A stretch of DNA of 64,000 bases from CAZOLI01 sp964580675 (GCA_964580675.1 CAZOLI010000012.1:24734-88733); one strand, 5' to 3'. Positions 28,170 through 36,946 are shown, counted from the stretch's first letter. Notes: generated by a model from the sequence alone, not told the origin. Numbers and translations are program-made.

Positions 28170-29347
28170 TGAATAACAAATTCGGAACGTACGGCGGTTG
28201 TTACGTCCCTGAATTGCTGGTTCCGGCGGTAAAGGAATTGCGAAAACTGTTTCGGAACGCATCCGGCAACCCGGAGTTCGAATCGAAACGAAAGAAACTC
28301 CTCCGGAACCACGCGGGTCGACCAACACCGCTGTATCACGCAAAACGGATGAGCGAAACGCTCGATATGACCGTGTACTTAAAACGGGAGGACCTTCTGC
28401 ACACGGGTGCCCACAAACTGAACAACACGCTGGGCCAGGCACTACTTGCAAAAGAGGCCGGCAAAGAGCGCATCATTGCGGAAACGGGAGCAGGGCAGCA
28501 TGGCGTGGCGACGGCTGCCGCCTGTGCCCGAATGAACCTGGATTGTGAGATTTATATGGGGGAGAAAGACGTGAATCGCCAGAAACCCAACGTCCACCGA
28601 ATGAAGCTGCTCGGGGCGAATGTGATTCCGGTGGACAGCGGTTCCCGCACCCTGAAAGACGCCATCAACGAAGCACTGCGCGATTGGGTGTCCAACCTGG
28701 AGACCACGCATTACCTGCTGGGGTCGGTGCTTGGCCCAACCCCGTACCCGGAAATGGTCGCGACCTTTCAGTCGGTGATCGGCCGCGAGGCAAAGGAACA
28801 GATCCGGGAACGGACCGGACGACTTCCGGATCGAGCCGTGGCCTGTGTCGGAGGCGGCAGCAATGCAATCGGCCTGTTTCGAGGGTTCATGGACGAGGAC
28901 GACGTGGATCTTGTGGGTGTCGAAGCAGGGGGGGAAGGCATCCAAACCGGTCGGCATGCGGCCCGTTTTTCCGGAAACAGCCATGATGCACCAGGTGTGT
29001 TTCACGGAACGAGAACCTTCGTCAGACAGGACAGGCACGGACAGATCCGGGAAACACACTCCGTCGCAGCGGGACTGGATTATCCGGCCGTGGGACCGGA
29101 ACACGCCCATCTTCGAGAAACGGGACGCGCCGAATACACCAGTGCCGGGGACGACCAGGCCCTGGAGGCGTTTCGCGAACTCTCCCGGCAGGAAGGAATT
29201 TTGCCCGCCCTGGAATCGGCTCACGCCGTTGCGGAAGTCCGAAACCGGCGAGACGACTGGCGGGGCGATACGGTGTTAATCAATCTGTCCGGACGAGGAG
29301 ACAAAGACCTTTCGAACCAGGAAGTGAAATCGTTATTACAGTCATAA
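28169..29347 (+). CDS. trpB: Tryptophan synthase beta chain
   Basis: A 392-residue PLP enzyme. The Schiff-base lysine lies in 'HTGAHKLNNTLGQALLAK', and 'ETGAGQHGVATA', 'GSRTLKDAINEALRDW', 'CVGGGSNAIG', 'LDYPAVGPEHA' and 'NLSGRGDKD' are intact. It condenses indole with serine. The start has a clear GGAGG ribosome site about six bases upstream, overlapping the trpC stop. Unusually, trpA does not follow directly: trpE2, trpG2 and a DAHP synthase gene are inserted between trpB and trpA. Confidence 0.95.
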   Translation: MNNKFGTYGGCYVPELLVPAVKELRKLFRNASGNPEFESKRKKLLRNHAGRPTPLYHAKRMSETLDMTVYLKREDLLHTGAHKLNNTLGQALLAKEAGKERIIAETGAGQHGVATAAACARMNLDCEIYMGEKDVNRQKPNVHRMKLLGANVIPVDSGSRTLKDAINEALRDWVSNLETTHYLLGSVLGPTPYPEMVATFQSVIGREAKEQIRERTGRLPDRAVACVGGGSNAIGLFRGFMDEDDVDLVGVEAGGEGIQTGRHAARFSGNSHDAPGVFHGTRTFVRQDRHGQIRETHSVAAGLDYPAVGPEHAHLRETGRAEYTSAGDDQALEAFRELSRQEGILPALESAHAVAEVRNRRDDWRGDTVLINLSGRGDKDLSNQEVKSLLQS

Positions 29348-29351
29348 CTTC

Positions 29352-30779
29352 ATGATCAAGAAAACATCCATCAGCGAAGAAACATTCAGGGAACGGGCCG
29401 AAACGGAAAACCGGGTACCGGTGTACCGGACCATCCCGGCCGACACAATTACGCCTGTTTCGGCCTATCAAAAACTGACGCGTGAACAACGCAACGGGTT
29501 CCTCCTGGACTCCGCGAAAACCGGCACAATGGAGGGGAGGTACTCGTTTCTCGGGGTGAATCCCCGGATCAAACTCATCGTTCAGAACGGGGAGACCCGC
29601 CTCAGCCGAAACGGGGACGTTACGTCGCCCGACCGGAACCCCTATGATCTGCTGTCCGATCTCCACGAGGAATTTGCCGGGGCCTCCATGCCTCATCTTC
29701 CTCCTCTCGTGGGAGGTGCAGTCGGCTATGTCGGGTTCCCCGGAGACCCGGGATCCTCCGGGAACACCGAGGGAGACCTGCCGGAATTTGCCTTTCTGTT
29801 CTTCGATACCATCGTTTCCTTCGACCACATTCGGAACACCGCAACGGTGACGAACGTTGCGGACGCAACGGACGAACGAAAAACCTCCCGCGTGTATCGG
29901 GAGTCCACCCGCACCGTCCGGAAGGTCTGTCAAAAAATAAGCGAGCCGGCCGGGACCGGTTCGCCCAACGTGGGAAGGGATGCGATTCCGGAACCACCGG
30001 GCCTCGAACCGACGTCGGACCGGTTCATGGACGCCGTGCAGCAGGGGATTCGGAGGGTCAACAACGGGCTGGTGGAACAGGTAACGTTAACCCGATCCCG
30101 GACCACCCGGGTTGACTCCCGGATGGTGGACCTGTTCCGCGGGCTTCGAATGACCTCTCCCGCGCCCTACCTGTTCCTGTTCGAAACCGAAAACGTCGCC
30201 GTGGCCGGATCCTCCCCGGAACGGCTGGTCCGGTACAGAAACGGAACCATAACGTACCAGCCCCGTTCGGTCTCGGAAGGAAGTGAGAACCAACTCCGGG
30301 CAAATCACAACCTCCTGGTGGATGCCGTACGAAATGACCTCGCCCGGCTGGCAAAGCGGGAATCAATCAACGTGAAACCCCCCGAAGAAGAACAAACATG
30401 GGACAACAAACACGTACTCCGAAGCACGTTAACCGGAGAGGTAACGGCGGATACCGGACCCATCGACATCCTGAAAACGTCGCTTCCCGCGTTGAAACAA
30501 ACCGGATTCCCGCGGGATCAGGCGGTGAACCTGATCGACCGGGTGGAACCCGGAGGACGATCCCTGATTGGCGGAGGGGTCTGTTACCTGGACAGCTCGG
30601 GAAATTTTGACAGCTGTACCGTCCCCGGGCTGATCGAACGGAGTGGGGACCGGACCATCGTCCGGACAGGCAACCCGGTCCGGACCGGCCAATCGCCGGA
30701 GGAGGTAATCTCTCAATTGTCATCCCGCCTCGAATCATTTTCGTCAGCGATACAAATTTCGGAGGAATTATACCAATGA
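29352..30779 (+). CDS. Degenerate TrpE paralogue: anthranilate synthase component I lacking catalytic residues
   Basis: A full-length 475-residue member of the TrpE family, without a frameshift. The N-terminal domain keeps the tryptophan-pocket motif as 'FLLDSAKTGTMEGRYSFLG' (50-68), and 'GSSPERLVRY' (286-295) is conserved. The catalytic core is rewritten. The usual PIAGTRPRG reads 'QPRSVSEGS' (303-311), ERAEHxMLVDLxRND becomes 'RANHNLLVDAVRND' (316-329), and GTxTGAPKxxAM becomes 'LKQTGFPRDQAV' (381-392). The C-terminal DPExExxET Mg site becomes 'SPEEVISQ' (448-455). It should not make anthranilate by the known mechanism. It overlaps trpG2 by ATGA. It is probably a regulatory pseudoenzyme or has a new activity; a recently inactivated gene is unlikely, given its intact frame and coupling. 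Confidence 0.85.
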   Translation: MIKKTSISEETFRERAETENRVPVYRTIPADTITPVSAYQKLTREQRNGFLLDSAKTGTMEGRYSFLGVNPRIKLIVQNGETRLSRNGDVTSPDRNPYDLLSDLHEEFAGASMPHLPPLVGGAVGYVGFPGDPGSSGNTEGDLPEFAFLFFDTIVSFDHIRNTATVTNVADATDERKTSRVYRESTRTVRKVCQKISEPAGTGSPNVGRDAIPEPPGLEPTSDRFMDAVQQGIRRVNNGLVEQVTLTRSRTTRVDSRMVDLFRGLRMTSPAPYLFLFETENVAVAGSSPERLVRYRNGTITYQPRSVSEGSENQLRANHNLLVDAVRNDLARLAKRESINVKPPEEEQTWDNKHVLRSTLTGEVTADTGPIDILKTSLPALKQTGFPRDQAVNLIDRVEPGGRSLIGGGVCYLDSSGNFDSCTVPGLIERSGDRTIVRTGNPVRTGQSPEEVISQLSSRLESFSSAIQISEELYQ

Positions 30780-31381
30780 TCATGCTCGTGGACAGCGGAG
30801 GAACGAGAACACAAACCACCCAACAGCACCTTGCCCGGACGGCGGAAACGACACGAACCACGCCGGTTCACAACCTGGATCCGTCAACGGATCTCCCGAA
30901 ACACGTGAGCGGAGTGGTTCTTTCCGGCGGACCCGAAACAGAGGAAATTCGGGAACGGCTTGTGGCACTTATCGACCACCTTCCCCCGCAGATCCCAATA
31001 CTCGGCATCCGTCAGGGGTGCCGGGCCCTGATCCGTTCTATGAACGGTGATCCCGATGGATCCCGAGTGTCGGATCCGGGCAAACCGAAAACGGTGTTCC
31101 ACCGGCGGAAACACCTCTTCGATGAACTTCCCCTGCCGTTCAGGGCCCCGCTGCACTCGATCCGGTATCCCGATCGTTCGTCTTTTCCACCCGATCTTCT
31201 CGTGGAAGCGGACACGGCAACCGGACAGGTCGTGGGGGTTCGTCACGTCGAACTCCCGATGTTCGGGGTGCTTTTTCACCCGTCCGCTCAGCTCACGGAG
31301 GACGGAGAAACGATTTATCAGAATTTTGTTGCCCTGACCGAACGGTCCGAAACACATCGGGCCCTTCACGCTTCGAAATAA
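30776..31381 (+). CDS. Degenerate TrpG paralogue: glutamine amidotransferase-like protein without catalytic Cys
   Basis: A 201-residue class I amidotransferase-like protein. The nucleophile elbow, normally GVCLGxQ, reads 'GIRQGCRAL' (77-85), so Arg79 replaces the catalytic Cys. The downstream His is kept but the Glu is lost: 'FHPSAQ' (168-173) replaces FHPESI. The SPGPG oxyanion loop is reduced to 'LSGGPE' (49-54). The fold markers 'PILGI', 'RAPLHSIRYPDR' and 'VGVRHVELPMFGVLFHP' are otherwise preserved. It cannot hydrolyse glutamine by the normal route. It begins within the trpE2 stop (ATGA), with a second possible ATG at 30782, and most likely forms a heteromer with the TrpE2 protein in place of the true subunits. 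Confidence 0.83.
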   Translation: MIMLVDSGGTRTQTTQQHLARTAETTRTTPVHNLDPSTDLPKHVSGVVLSGGPETEEIRERLVALIDHLPPQIPILGIRQGCRALIRSMNGDPDGSRVSDPGKPKTVFHRRKHLFDELPLPFRAPLHSIRYPDRSSFPPDLLVEADTATGQVVGVRHVELPMFGVLFHPSAQLTEDGETIYQNFVALTERSETHRALHASK

Positions 31382-31425
31382 CCTCTGACCACGAATTGTC
31401 ACTTCATTTTCCGGAGAACGAACCC

Positions 31426-32454
31426 ATGATACTCGTGTTGTCCAGTGAGACCTCGCCCGCCGACGTGGATCAATTGACCGATCGTCTCGAGTGGATGGGC
31501 CTGAACGTATCCCCGCAGAAAATCGAGAACCGTCTCTGTCTGGCCGTTCTCAGCGGGCTCGACGAACACGTACACCCCGAACATTTTCAGCAGTTACCGC
31601 ATGTCGAGGACGTGCGTGAGTTTTCCCGTCCGTTTAAACTCGCGGGGACGGATCTGCACGACGATCGTCGTGAAATTCAGATCGAGGACGTCACCATTGG
31701 TGGAAACGAACTCACGGTCATGGCGGGTCCCTGCAGCGTGGAATCCGAACACCAGATCATGGAAACCGCCCGTGCCGTGGCGGATGCCGGCGCGGAGGTG
31801 CTCCGTGGAGGAGCGTTCAAGCCCCGCACCTCCCCGTACAGTTTTCAGGGACTCGGCGAACGCGGACTGGCACTCCTTCACGCGGCCGGATCCGAACACG
31901 GCCTGAAAGTAATCACGGAGGTGATGGGAACCGACCAGATCGAAAAGGTGGCCGAGCACACCGATATTTTCCAGGTCGGCGCTCGGAACATGCAGAACTA
32001 TAACCTCCTGCGCGAACTCGGCAAAGCGGACAAACCCGTGTTCCTGAAGCGGGGATTCTCCAACACGTACCGTGAGCTGATTCTCGCGTCGGAATACATT
32101 CTCGAGGGAGGAAACGAGGACGTCATGCTCTGTGAACGGGGCATCCGCACGTTTGAAACCTACACCCGAAACACGCCGGACGTGGCGGCGATTCCGACGC
32201 TTCATGAATTGACCAGCCTGCCGGTCATCATGGACCCGAGTCACGGGACCGGCATCCGGCGGATGGTAAAACCCCTGGCGCGGGCCGGTGTCGCGGCCGG
32301 TGCCGACGGCATTATGGTCGAGGTGCACCCCGACCCGGACCGGGCGCTCTCCGATGCCCAGCAGCAGTTGAGCACCGACGAATTCGAGGCGCTCATGAAC
32401 GAACTGCGAAAAGTGGGATCAGCGGTGGAAAATCCCGTTACCGAACGAGCCTGA
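31426..32454 (+). CDS. aroF: 3-deoxy-7-phosphoheptulonate (DAHP) synthase with N-terminal regulatory domain
   Basis: About 342 residues. Residues 1-75 form a small ferredoxin-like/ACT-like domain ('MILVLSSETSPADVDQLTDR') as in the Thermotoga and Bacillus type I-beta enzymes. The TIM-barrel has 'VMAGPCSVESEHQIM', 'LRGGAFKPRTSPYSFQGLG', 'VGARNMQNYNLLRELG', 'LKRGFSNT' and 'VIMDPSHGTG'. It condenses erythrose-4-phosphate with PEP, the entry to the shikimate pathway. The start at 31426 has GGAG about nine bases upstream. It lies inside the trp operon, between trpG2 and trpA; trpA begins one base after its stop. The N-terminal domain normally mediates feedback inhibition. Confidence 0.94.
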   Translation: MILVLSSETSPADVDQLTDRLEWMGLNVSPQKIENRLCLAVLSGLDEHVHPEHFQQLPHVEDVREFSRPFKLAGTDLHDDRREIQIEDVTIGGNELTVMAGPCSVESEHQIMETARAVADAGAEVLRGGAFKPRTSPYSFQGLGERGLALLHAAGSEHGLKVITEVMGTDQIEKVAEHTDIFQVGARNMQNYNLLRELGKADKPVFLKRGFSNTYRELILASEYILEGGNEDVMLCERGIRTFETYTRNTPDVAAIPTLHELTSLPVIMDPSHGTGIRRMVKPLARAGVAAGADGIMVEVHPDPDRALSDAQQQLSTDEFEALMNELRKVGSAVENPVTERA

Positions 32455-32455
32455 G

Positions 32456-33271
32456 ATGACCGGCATACACGAACGTCTTCTGAACCTTCGATCATCAAAC
32501 GAGGGAGCATTTATACCGTTTCTCACACTCGGGGACCCCGAACCCGACTGTTGTTTGCGGGTCATAGAAGCCATCGAGCCGTTTGCGGATGTGCTTGAAC
32601 TGGGGTTTCCGTTTTCGGATCCGGTGGCCGACGGGCCCCGTGTTCAGAAAGCAACGCAGCGATCCCTGGATGCCGGTACCACACCCGCGGATTGTTTTGA
32701 TCTCGTCAACCGGACGACCGACCGATGCCCGGATACCCCGGTCTGTCTTCTGGTGTACTACAACCTCGTTCACCATTTCGGTCATGAAGATTTCGTCAAC
32801 CGCGCGGCAGCATCCGGTGCCGACGGATTGCTTGTTGTTGACCTGCCACCGGAAGAATCGGCGGATTGGACACGGGCCTGCCGGGACGCCTCCCTCGAAC
32901 AGGTATTTATGACCTTTCCCGAAACAGGATCCGAACGATTTGAGCAAATTCTGGAACACACAACCGGTTTCGTATACGCGGCGGCAGTGGACGGCGTAAC
33001 GGGGGAACGGTCCACCCTTCAACCGGAAGCGATCCGGTTAATTGAACGGGTGCGGTCCCGAACCCGGATGCCGGTATGTGCCGGCTTCGGCATCTCAAAA
33101 CCCGATCACGTCCGGCAGGTCGTTGAAGCCGGGGCTGACGGCGTGATCTCCGGATCCGCCGTGATCTCCCGCATCGAGCGACACCGGCAAAACCGGGACC
33201 GGATGATCCGGACGATCCGCAACTTCACGCACCGGATGAAAATGGCATCCCGGTTCACAGAATCCGTCTGA
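32456..33271 (+). CDS. trpA: Tryptophan synthase alpha chain
   Basis: A 271-residue TIM-barrel protein with the catalytic Glu in 'LELGFPFSDPVADGP', whose Asp is also conserved, plus 'FVYAAAVDGVTGERS' and 'CAGFGISKPDHV'. It cleaves indole-3-glycerol phosphate to indole for TrpB. One region normally reading APTT is 'FPETGSERF' here, close to the active site, but the core residues are intact. It closes the operon. No intrinsic terminator with a T run was seen directly after its stop. Confidence 0.94.
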   Translation: MTGIHERLLNLRSSNEGAFIPFLTLGDPEPDCCLRVIEAIEPFADVLELGFPFSDPVADGPRVQKATQRSLDAGTTPADCFDLVNRTTDRCPDTPVCLLVYYNLVHHFGHEDFVNRAAASGADGLLVVDLPPEESADWTRACRDASLEQVFMTFPETGSERFEQILEHTTGFVYAAAVDGVTGERSTLQPEAIRLIERVRSRTRMPVCAGFGISKPDHVRQVVEAGADGVISGSAVISRIERHRQNRDRMIRTIRNFTHRMKMASRFTESV

Positions 33272-34087
33272 CCAAACCTCATCTTAAGTGGTGTCCTCAA
33301 CAAGCTCATCTTCAGGATCCTCTTTGCGGAATATGGACAAATCAAGACCCCAACGGGTTTGTGGCATGACGGAATGAATGGATCATTCCAGAGCCCATTC
33401 GGCATGAGGTCCTTGATGTATTCACAGAAAATGGCCGAGTGGTGCCTAAAATTGGGTGGGACGGCCCGTTTGACAAGGAGGGTTAAATTTCATAAGTTTT
33501 TGTAACTGCGAATTAAACTTCCGACGAAGAGTGTTTCGAAACGGTCTTAGTCCTGTGATTCACAATCAGAACAAAAAATCGGATAGCCGAGTTTTCAGAC
33601 GTCAGGGGCGCAGACCGTCTACCTTCCACACCTTCATTTCCCTCTGGTGTTCCAGCTTCTGCTGTCGGGGGTAACACCTCTTTCCACCTCGACAGTCACA
33701 CAACTCCAGCGTTGATGCATCAGTTGTTTTCTTCGTACGTTTTCCCTTCCGGATCTGTTCAATCGTCCGGGCTCCCTTTTGGTCCGGCATATTTCCGGAT
33801 TTTGGAGACAGACGTCCTGCCGATTTTCCGAACGTGTTTTCATGTTGGATCAGAACGTGAAAAATCTGGTGGAACAACCCGCTCCGGGTCATTCCTCTAC
33901 ACCGAACCAGATCCTACCTGCACCTGATTCGGATCAATTGATCAGGACGAGTTATCTCTCCCTCCGCAGTTCCCTCCCTGTCTGTCCGTGCCCCTGTGGG
34001 CGCGCATAACCACCTCCTTCTCCAGACCTCCTGTCGAACTTAATCGAGCATTTTTTCTGAACGCCTTTCTCCAACCGTCTTTCTGCT
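33272..34087. other. Gene-poor spacer with probable gene remnants and a palindrome upstream of the sulfite reductase gene
   Basis: No intact gene is convincing. A plus-strand frame at about 33365-33487 reads like protein ('EWIIPEPIRHEVLDVF', 'PKIGWDGPFDKEG') but has no start and a stop just before it, suggesting a decayed gene tail. A minus-strand frame at 33602-33892 (96 codons, Lys/Cys-rich) is of uncertain status. A perfect 12-base palindrome, GATCAATTGATC at 33932-33943, lies within a wider repeat (CCTGAT 33923-33928, ATCAGG 33941-33946), about 145 bases before the sulfite reductase start. It could be an operator. Confidence 0.45.
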
Positions 34088-36046
34088 ATGTCATCCAGAA
34101 AAGTAAAACTCGGCGACGAAGATATTTCCTGGGAATTAATCTACAAACGAAACAAAGTCGAACGGCTGAAGAACGAAAAGGATCCCCTTGATGTGATCGA
34201 TGAACTTCCGGAATTCATCGACAGGGGATACGAGAACATTCCGGAAGACGACATCGTCCGGCTTTACTGGTGGGGGATCGTGCACGACAAACCAAAAGTG
34301 GGCAATTTCATGGTTCGCCTGAAAGTTCCCTGTGGAATCGTCACCCCGGATCAGCTCCGGGGCGTCGGGAAGATTGCCGAGCAATACGGAGACAACTACA
34401 GCGAGCTAACCACCCGTATGGGCATTCAGCTCCACAAGGTGGAACTAAAACACCTGCCGGACGTTGTCGAGGCCATTCAGGAAACGGGATTGACAAACAA
34501 AGGAGCGGAAGGCGATACGGTTCGAAACATCACCGGATGCCCCCTGACCGGTGTGGATCCCCGGGAACCCTTTAATGTCCGGCCCGTCATCGATGAGGTG
34601 CACGACTTTTTCTCGGGGAACCCGGATTACTCGGATCTGCCGAGAAAATTAAAATTCACCATCCTCTCCTGCCCCCTGCAATGCAGCGGTCCGGAATTCC
34701 ACGGCATCGCGTTACTCGGTGTTTTGAAGGACGGCCGTGAAGGATTTGCCGTACGAACCGGTGGCGGTCTTTCCTCCACGCCGAGAATCTCACGGGACCT
34801 CCGCATATTTGTTCCAAAGGAAGGGGCGCTCGACGTGCTCCGTGGCTTGACGGACATCTGGAATGAAGCTCTGACGTACCGGCTCAGTCGTCCGAAATCA
34901 CGAATTAAATTCATGGTGGACGACCACGGACCCGAAAAAATTCGTGAAGTGCTGGAAGAACGGCTCGGCCGAACGTTTGAGGACCTGGAAGCCCCCGAAC
35001 CCGTCGCCGGTGATCAATCTCACCTTGGATTGATCCCGCAGAAACAGGACGGGCTCTACGCCCTTGGTTATTCTGTCCCTCAGGGATGGGTGATGGGAGA
35101 TCAACTCCAGGACCTTGGCGACGTCCTCGACGAAGTCGGTGGACATGCCCGTTTCACCCGGGACCAGAACTTTATTCTCGTCGATATCCCGGGGGATCAA
35201 ATCGAGTGGGTAAAAGAACAGGTCCGGAGGATCGGGTTTTCGTTCGAGGACGACAACAAACTGTTCGGCCACTCCGTCGCCTGCACGAGCCACAAATACT
35301 GCAATTATTCCGTGGCCAAAACGAAGGAAAAGGCCCACGAAATCCTTCAGGAACTGGACGAAAAATTCGGCGACCGGCTCGAAGAGGGGGTAACCTTCAA
35401 AGTGGACGGTTGTCCTCACGCCTGCGGACAGCACTGGATGGCCAACCTCGGCCTTCAGGGAACAACGGCGCGAACGGAAGACGGTGAAAAAATCGACGCC
35501 TACGACGTAACCCTGGGAGGAGGCCTGGGAAGTGAGGTAAACGTCGGCAAAACGGTCCTCCGGCGGATTCCCACCGATCAGATCAACGACGCCGTGTCTC
35601 GCCTGGTCAAGGTCTGGCTCGGAAAGCGGGACCACAAAGAGGGAAACGGAACCAGCGGAGCCGCCGAAGACGGCAATGTGTACAGCTTTAAGGACTTCTG
35701 TGAGGACCACGATGACAGCTGGCTCCGGTCGGTGGCTCTCGGGGAACACATTGACGAAGTCCATCGGTATGGAAAAGTCAAATTGATTCTGAGAGATCGA
35801 CTGGAACGTTACGCCGGCGGCATCAGGGAACATGAGTTCAAGGAAGCTCAGGTGAAAAACGTCAATTCCCTGGTAAAAAAAGTCACCCGCCGTTACAGGA
35901 GCCTCGGCGAAAAGGTATCCCTGGAAAATGGTGATTGGACGGAAGAGGTCCGGCTATTGTTGAACGACCGGGACGTCCGCGAACTCGACGGTCTTGATAC
36001 ATCCGTCGAGGACGGTGATGAACTGGTCGTGAGCCTGACGTCCTGA
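34088..36046 (+). CDS. Ferredoxin-type sulfite (or nitrite) reductase with a C-terminal MoaD-like domain
   Basis: A 652-residue protein. The first 510 residues form the two-repeat siroheme/[4Fe-4S] reductase: 'TTRMGIQLHKV', 'NITGCPLTG', 'RKLKFTILSC' with the active-site Lys-x-Lys, then the cluster cysteines 399 and 405 in 'CTSHKYC' and 442 and 446 in 'GCPHACG'. Its operon with APS reductase and APS kinase argues for sulfite rather than nitrite. After a linker, residues 560-652 match a MoaD/ThiS ubiquitin-like fold ('YGKVKLILRDRLERYAGG', 'LLLNDRDVRELDGLDT', 'VEDGDELVVS') but end in LTS instead of the Gly-Gly needed for thiocarboxylation. Fusion of these two domains is unusual; a structural or docking role is inferred. 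Confidence 0.9.
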   Translation: MSSRKVKLGDEDISWELIYKRNKVERLKNEKDPLDVIDELPEFIDRGYENIPEDDIVRLYWWGIVHDKPKVGNFMVRLKVPCGIVTPDQLRGVGKIAEQYGDNYSELTTRMGIQLHKVELKHLPDVVEAIQETGLTNKGAEGDTVRNITGCPLTGVDPREPFNVRPVIDEVHDFFSGNPDYSDLPRKLKFTILSCPLQCSGPEFHGIALLGVLKDGREGFAVRTGGGLSSTPRISRDLRIFVPKEGALDVLRGLTDIWNEALTYRLSRPKSRIKFMVDDHGPEKIREVLEERLGRTFEDLEAPEPVAGDQSHLGLIPQKQDGLYALGYSVPQGWVMGDQLQDLGDVLDEVGGHARFTRDQNFILVDIPGDQIEWVKEQVRRIGFSFEDDNKLFGHSVACTSHKYCNYSVAKTKEKAHEILQELDEKFGDRLEEGVTFKVDGCPHACGQHWMANLGLQGTTARTEDGEKIDAYDVTLGGGLGSEVNVGKTVLRRIPTDQINDAVSRLVKVWLGKRDHKEGNGTSGAAEDGNVYSFKDFCEDHDDSWLRSVALGEHIDEVHRYGKVKLILRDRLERYAGGIREHEFKEAQVKNVNSLVKKVTRRYRSLGEKVSLENGDWTEEVRLLLNDRDVRELDGLDTSVEDGDELVVSLTS

Positions 36047-36097
36047 GTACCTCGACCGCAATAATTGTTTTCATTCTAATTCTCAAAGACATCAACC

Positions 36098-36946
36098 ATG
36101 GTACAACGAGAAATTGTGTTCGACGACGTCGAAATTGGTGAAATTGCAATGGACCTGGACTTCGAACCCCCGCAGGAAGTACTCCGATGGGGCATTGACA
36201 CGTTCGGGGACCGAATTGTGATTGTCACGTCCCTGCAACGAAACTCCCTGGCCCTCCTGGACATGGCTTACCAGATCAACTCATCCATTTCGGTATTGAC
36301 CGTCAACACCGGACGGTTGCCGGAGGAGACACTCCGCTTTCTTGACACGGTCCGGGAGAGGTATCCGGAAGCCGATTGGCGAATTGTCCATCCCGATCAT
36401 CGGGAAGTGGAGAAAATGGTCGAGCGGAAAGGAATGAACCTGTTTTACGAATCCGTCTCCAACCGGTTTCTCTGCTGCCATATCCGAAAAGTGCGTCCTC
36501 TCACAAAGGAGCTTGAACAATTTGACGCCTGGATCACCGGCCTGCGCCGGGATGAATGGGCCTCCCGGGCCGCCATTGACAAAGTGGAACTGGACCACGA
36601 TCACGACGGCATCGTAAAACTGAACCCCCTCGCCGACTGGACGGAAGAGGAAGTCATTGAATACAGCGAAGCCAATGACGTCCCCACTCATCCTCTCTAC
36701 GAGGAAGGATACGAAAGCATCGGGTGCGCTCCCTGCTCACGTCCCACGAAAGACCGCGAAGAGAGCCGGGAGGGACGATGGTGGTGGGAGGACGAAGCAC
36801 CAAAAGAATGTGGCATGAACTGCCCCATTTCCACGGGAAATTTCGAACGAGAAGCGGAACAGATCTTCGAGGAGGTGCACGGAAAAGAAGAAGAGGAAAA
36901 AACAGAACCGGCGACGAAGGAGAACGGCTCCCCCGTTCAGTCCTGA
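36098..36946 (+). CDS. cysH: Assimilatory adenylyl-sulfate (APS) reductase, iron-sulfur type
   Basis: A 282-residue PAPS/APS reductase family protein. Cys126-Cys127 ('FLCCHIRKVRPL') and Cys210/Cys213 ('GCAPCSRP') form the paired-cysteine [4Fe-4S] site that marks APS reductases. The catalytic Cys238 lies in 'KECGMNCP'. 'VNTGRLPEETL' and 'ITGLRRDEW' bind substrate. It reduces APS to sulfite using thioredoxin-like donors, feeding the sulfite reductase encoded just upstream. The acidic C-terminal tail is longer than usual. ATP sulfurylase is not in the window. CysC next to it would make PAPS, so either both nucleotides are used or CysC serves sulfation. Confidence 0.92.
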   Translation: MVQREIVFDDVEIGEIAMDLDFEPPQEVLRWGIDTFGDRIVIVTSLQRNSLALLDMAYQINSSISVLTVNTGRLPEETLRFLDTVRERYPEADWRIVHPDHREVEKMVERKGMNLFYESVSNRFLCCHIRKVRPLTKELEQFDAWITGLRRDEWASRAAIDKVELDHDHDGIVKLNPLADWTEEEVIEYSEANDVPTHPLYEEGYESIGCAPCSRPTKDREESREGRWWWEDEAPKECGMNCPISTGNFEREAEQIFEEVHGKEEEEKTEPATKENGSPVQS

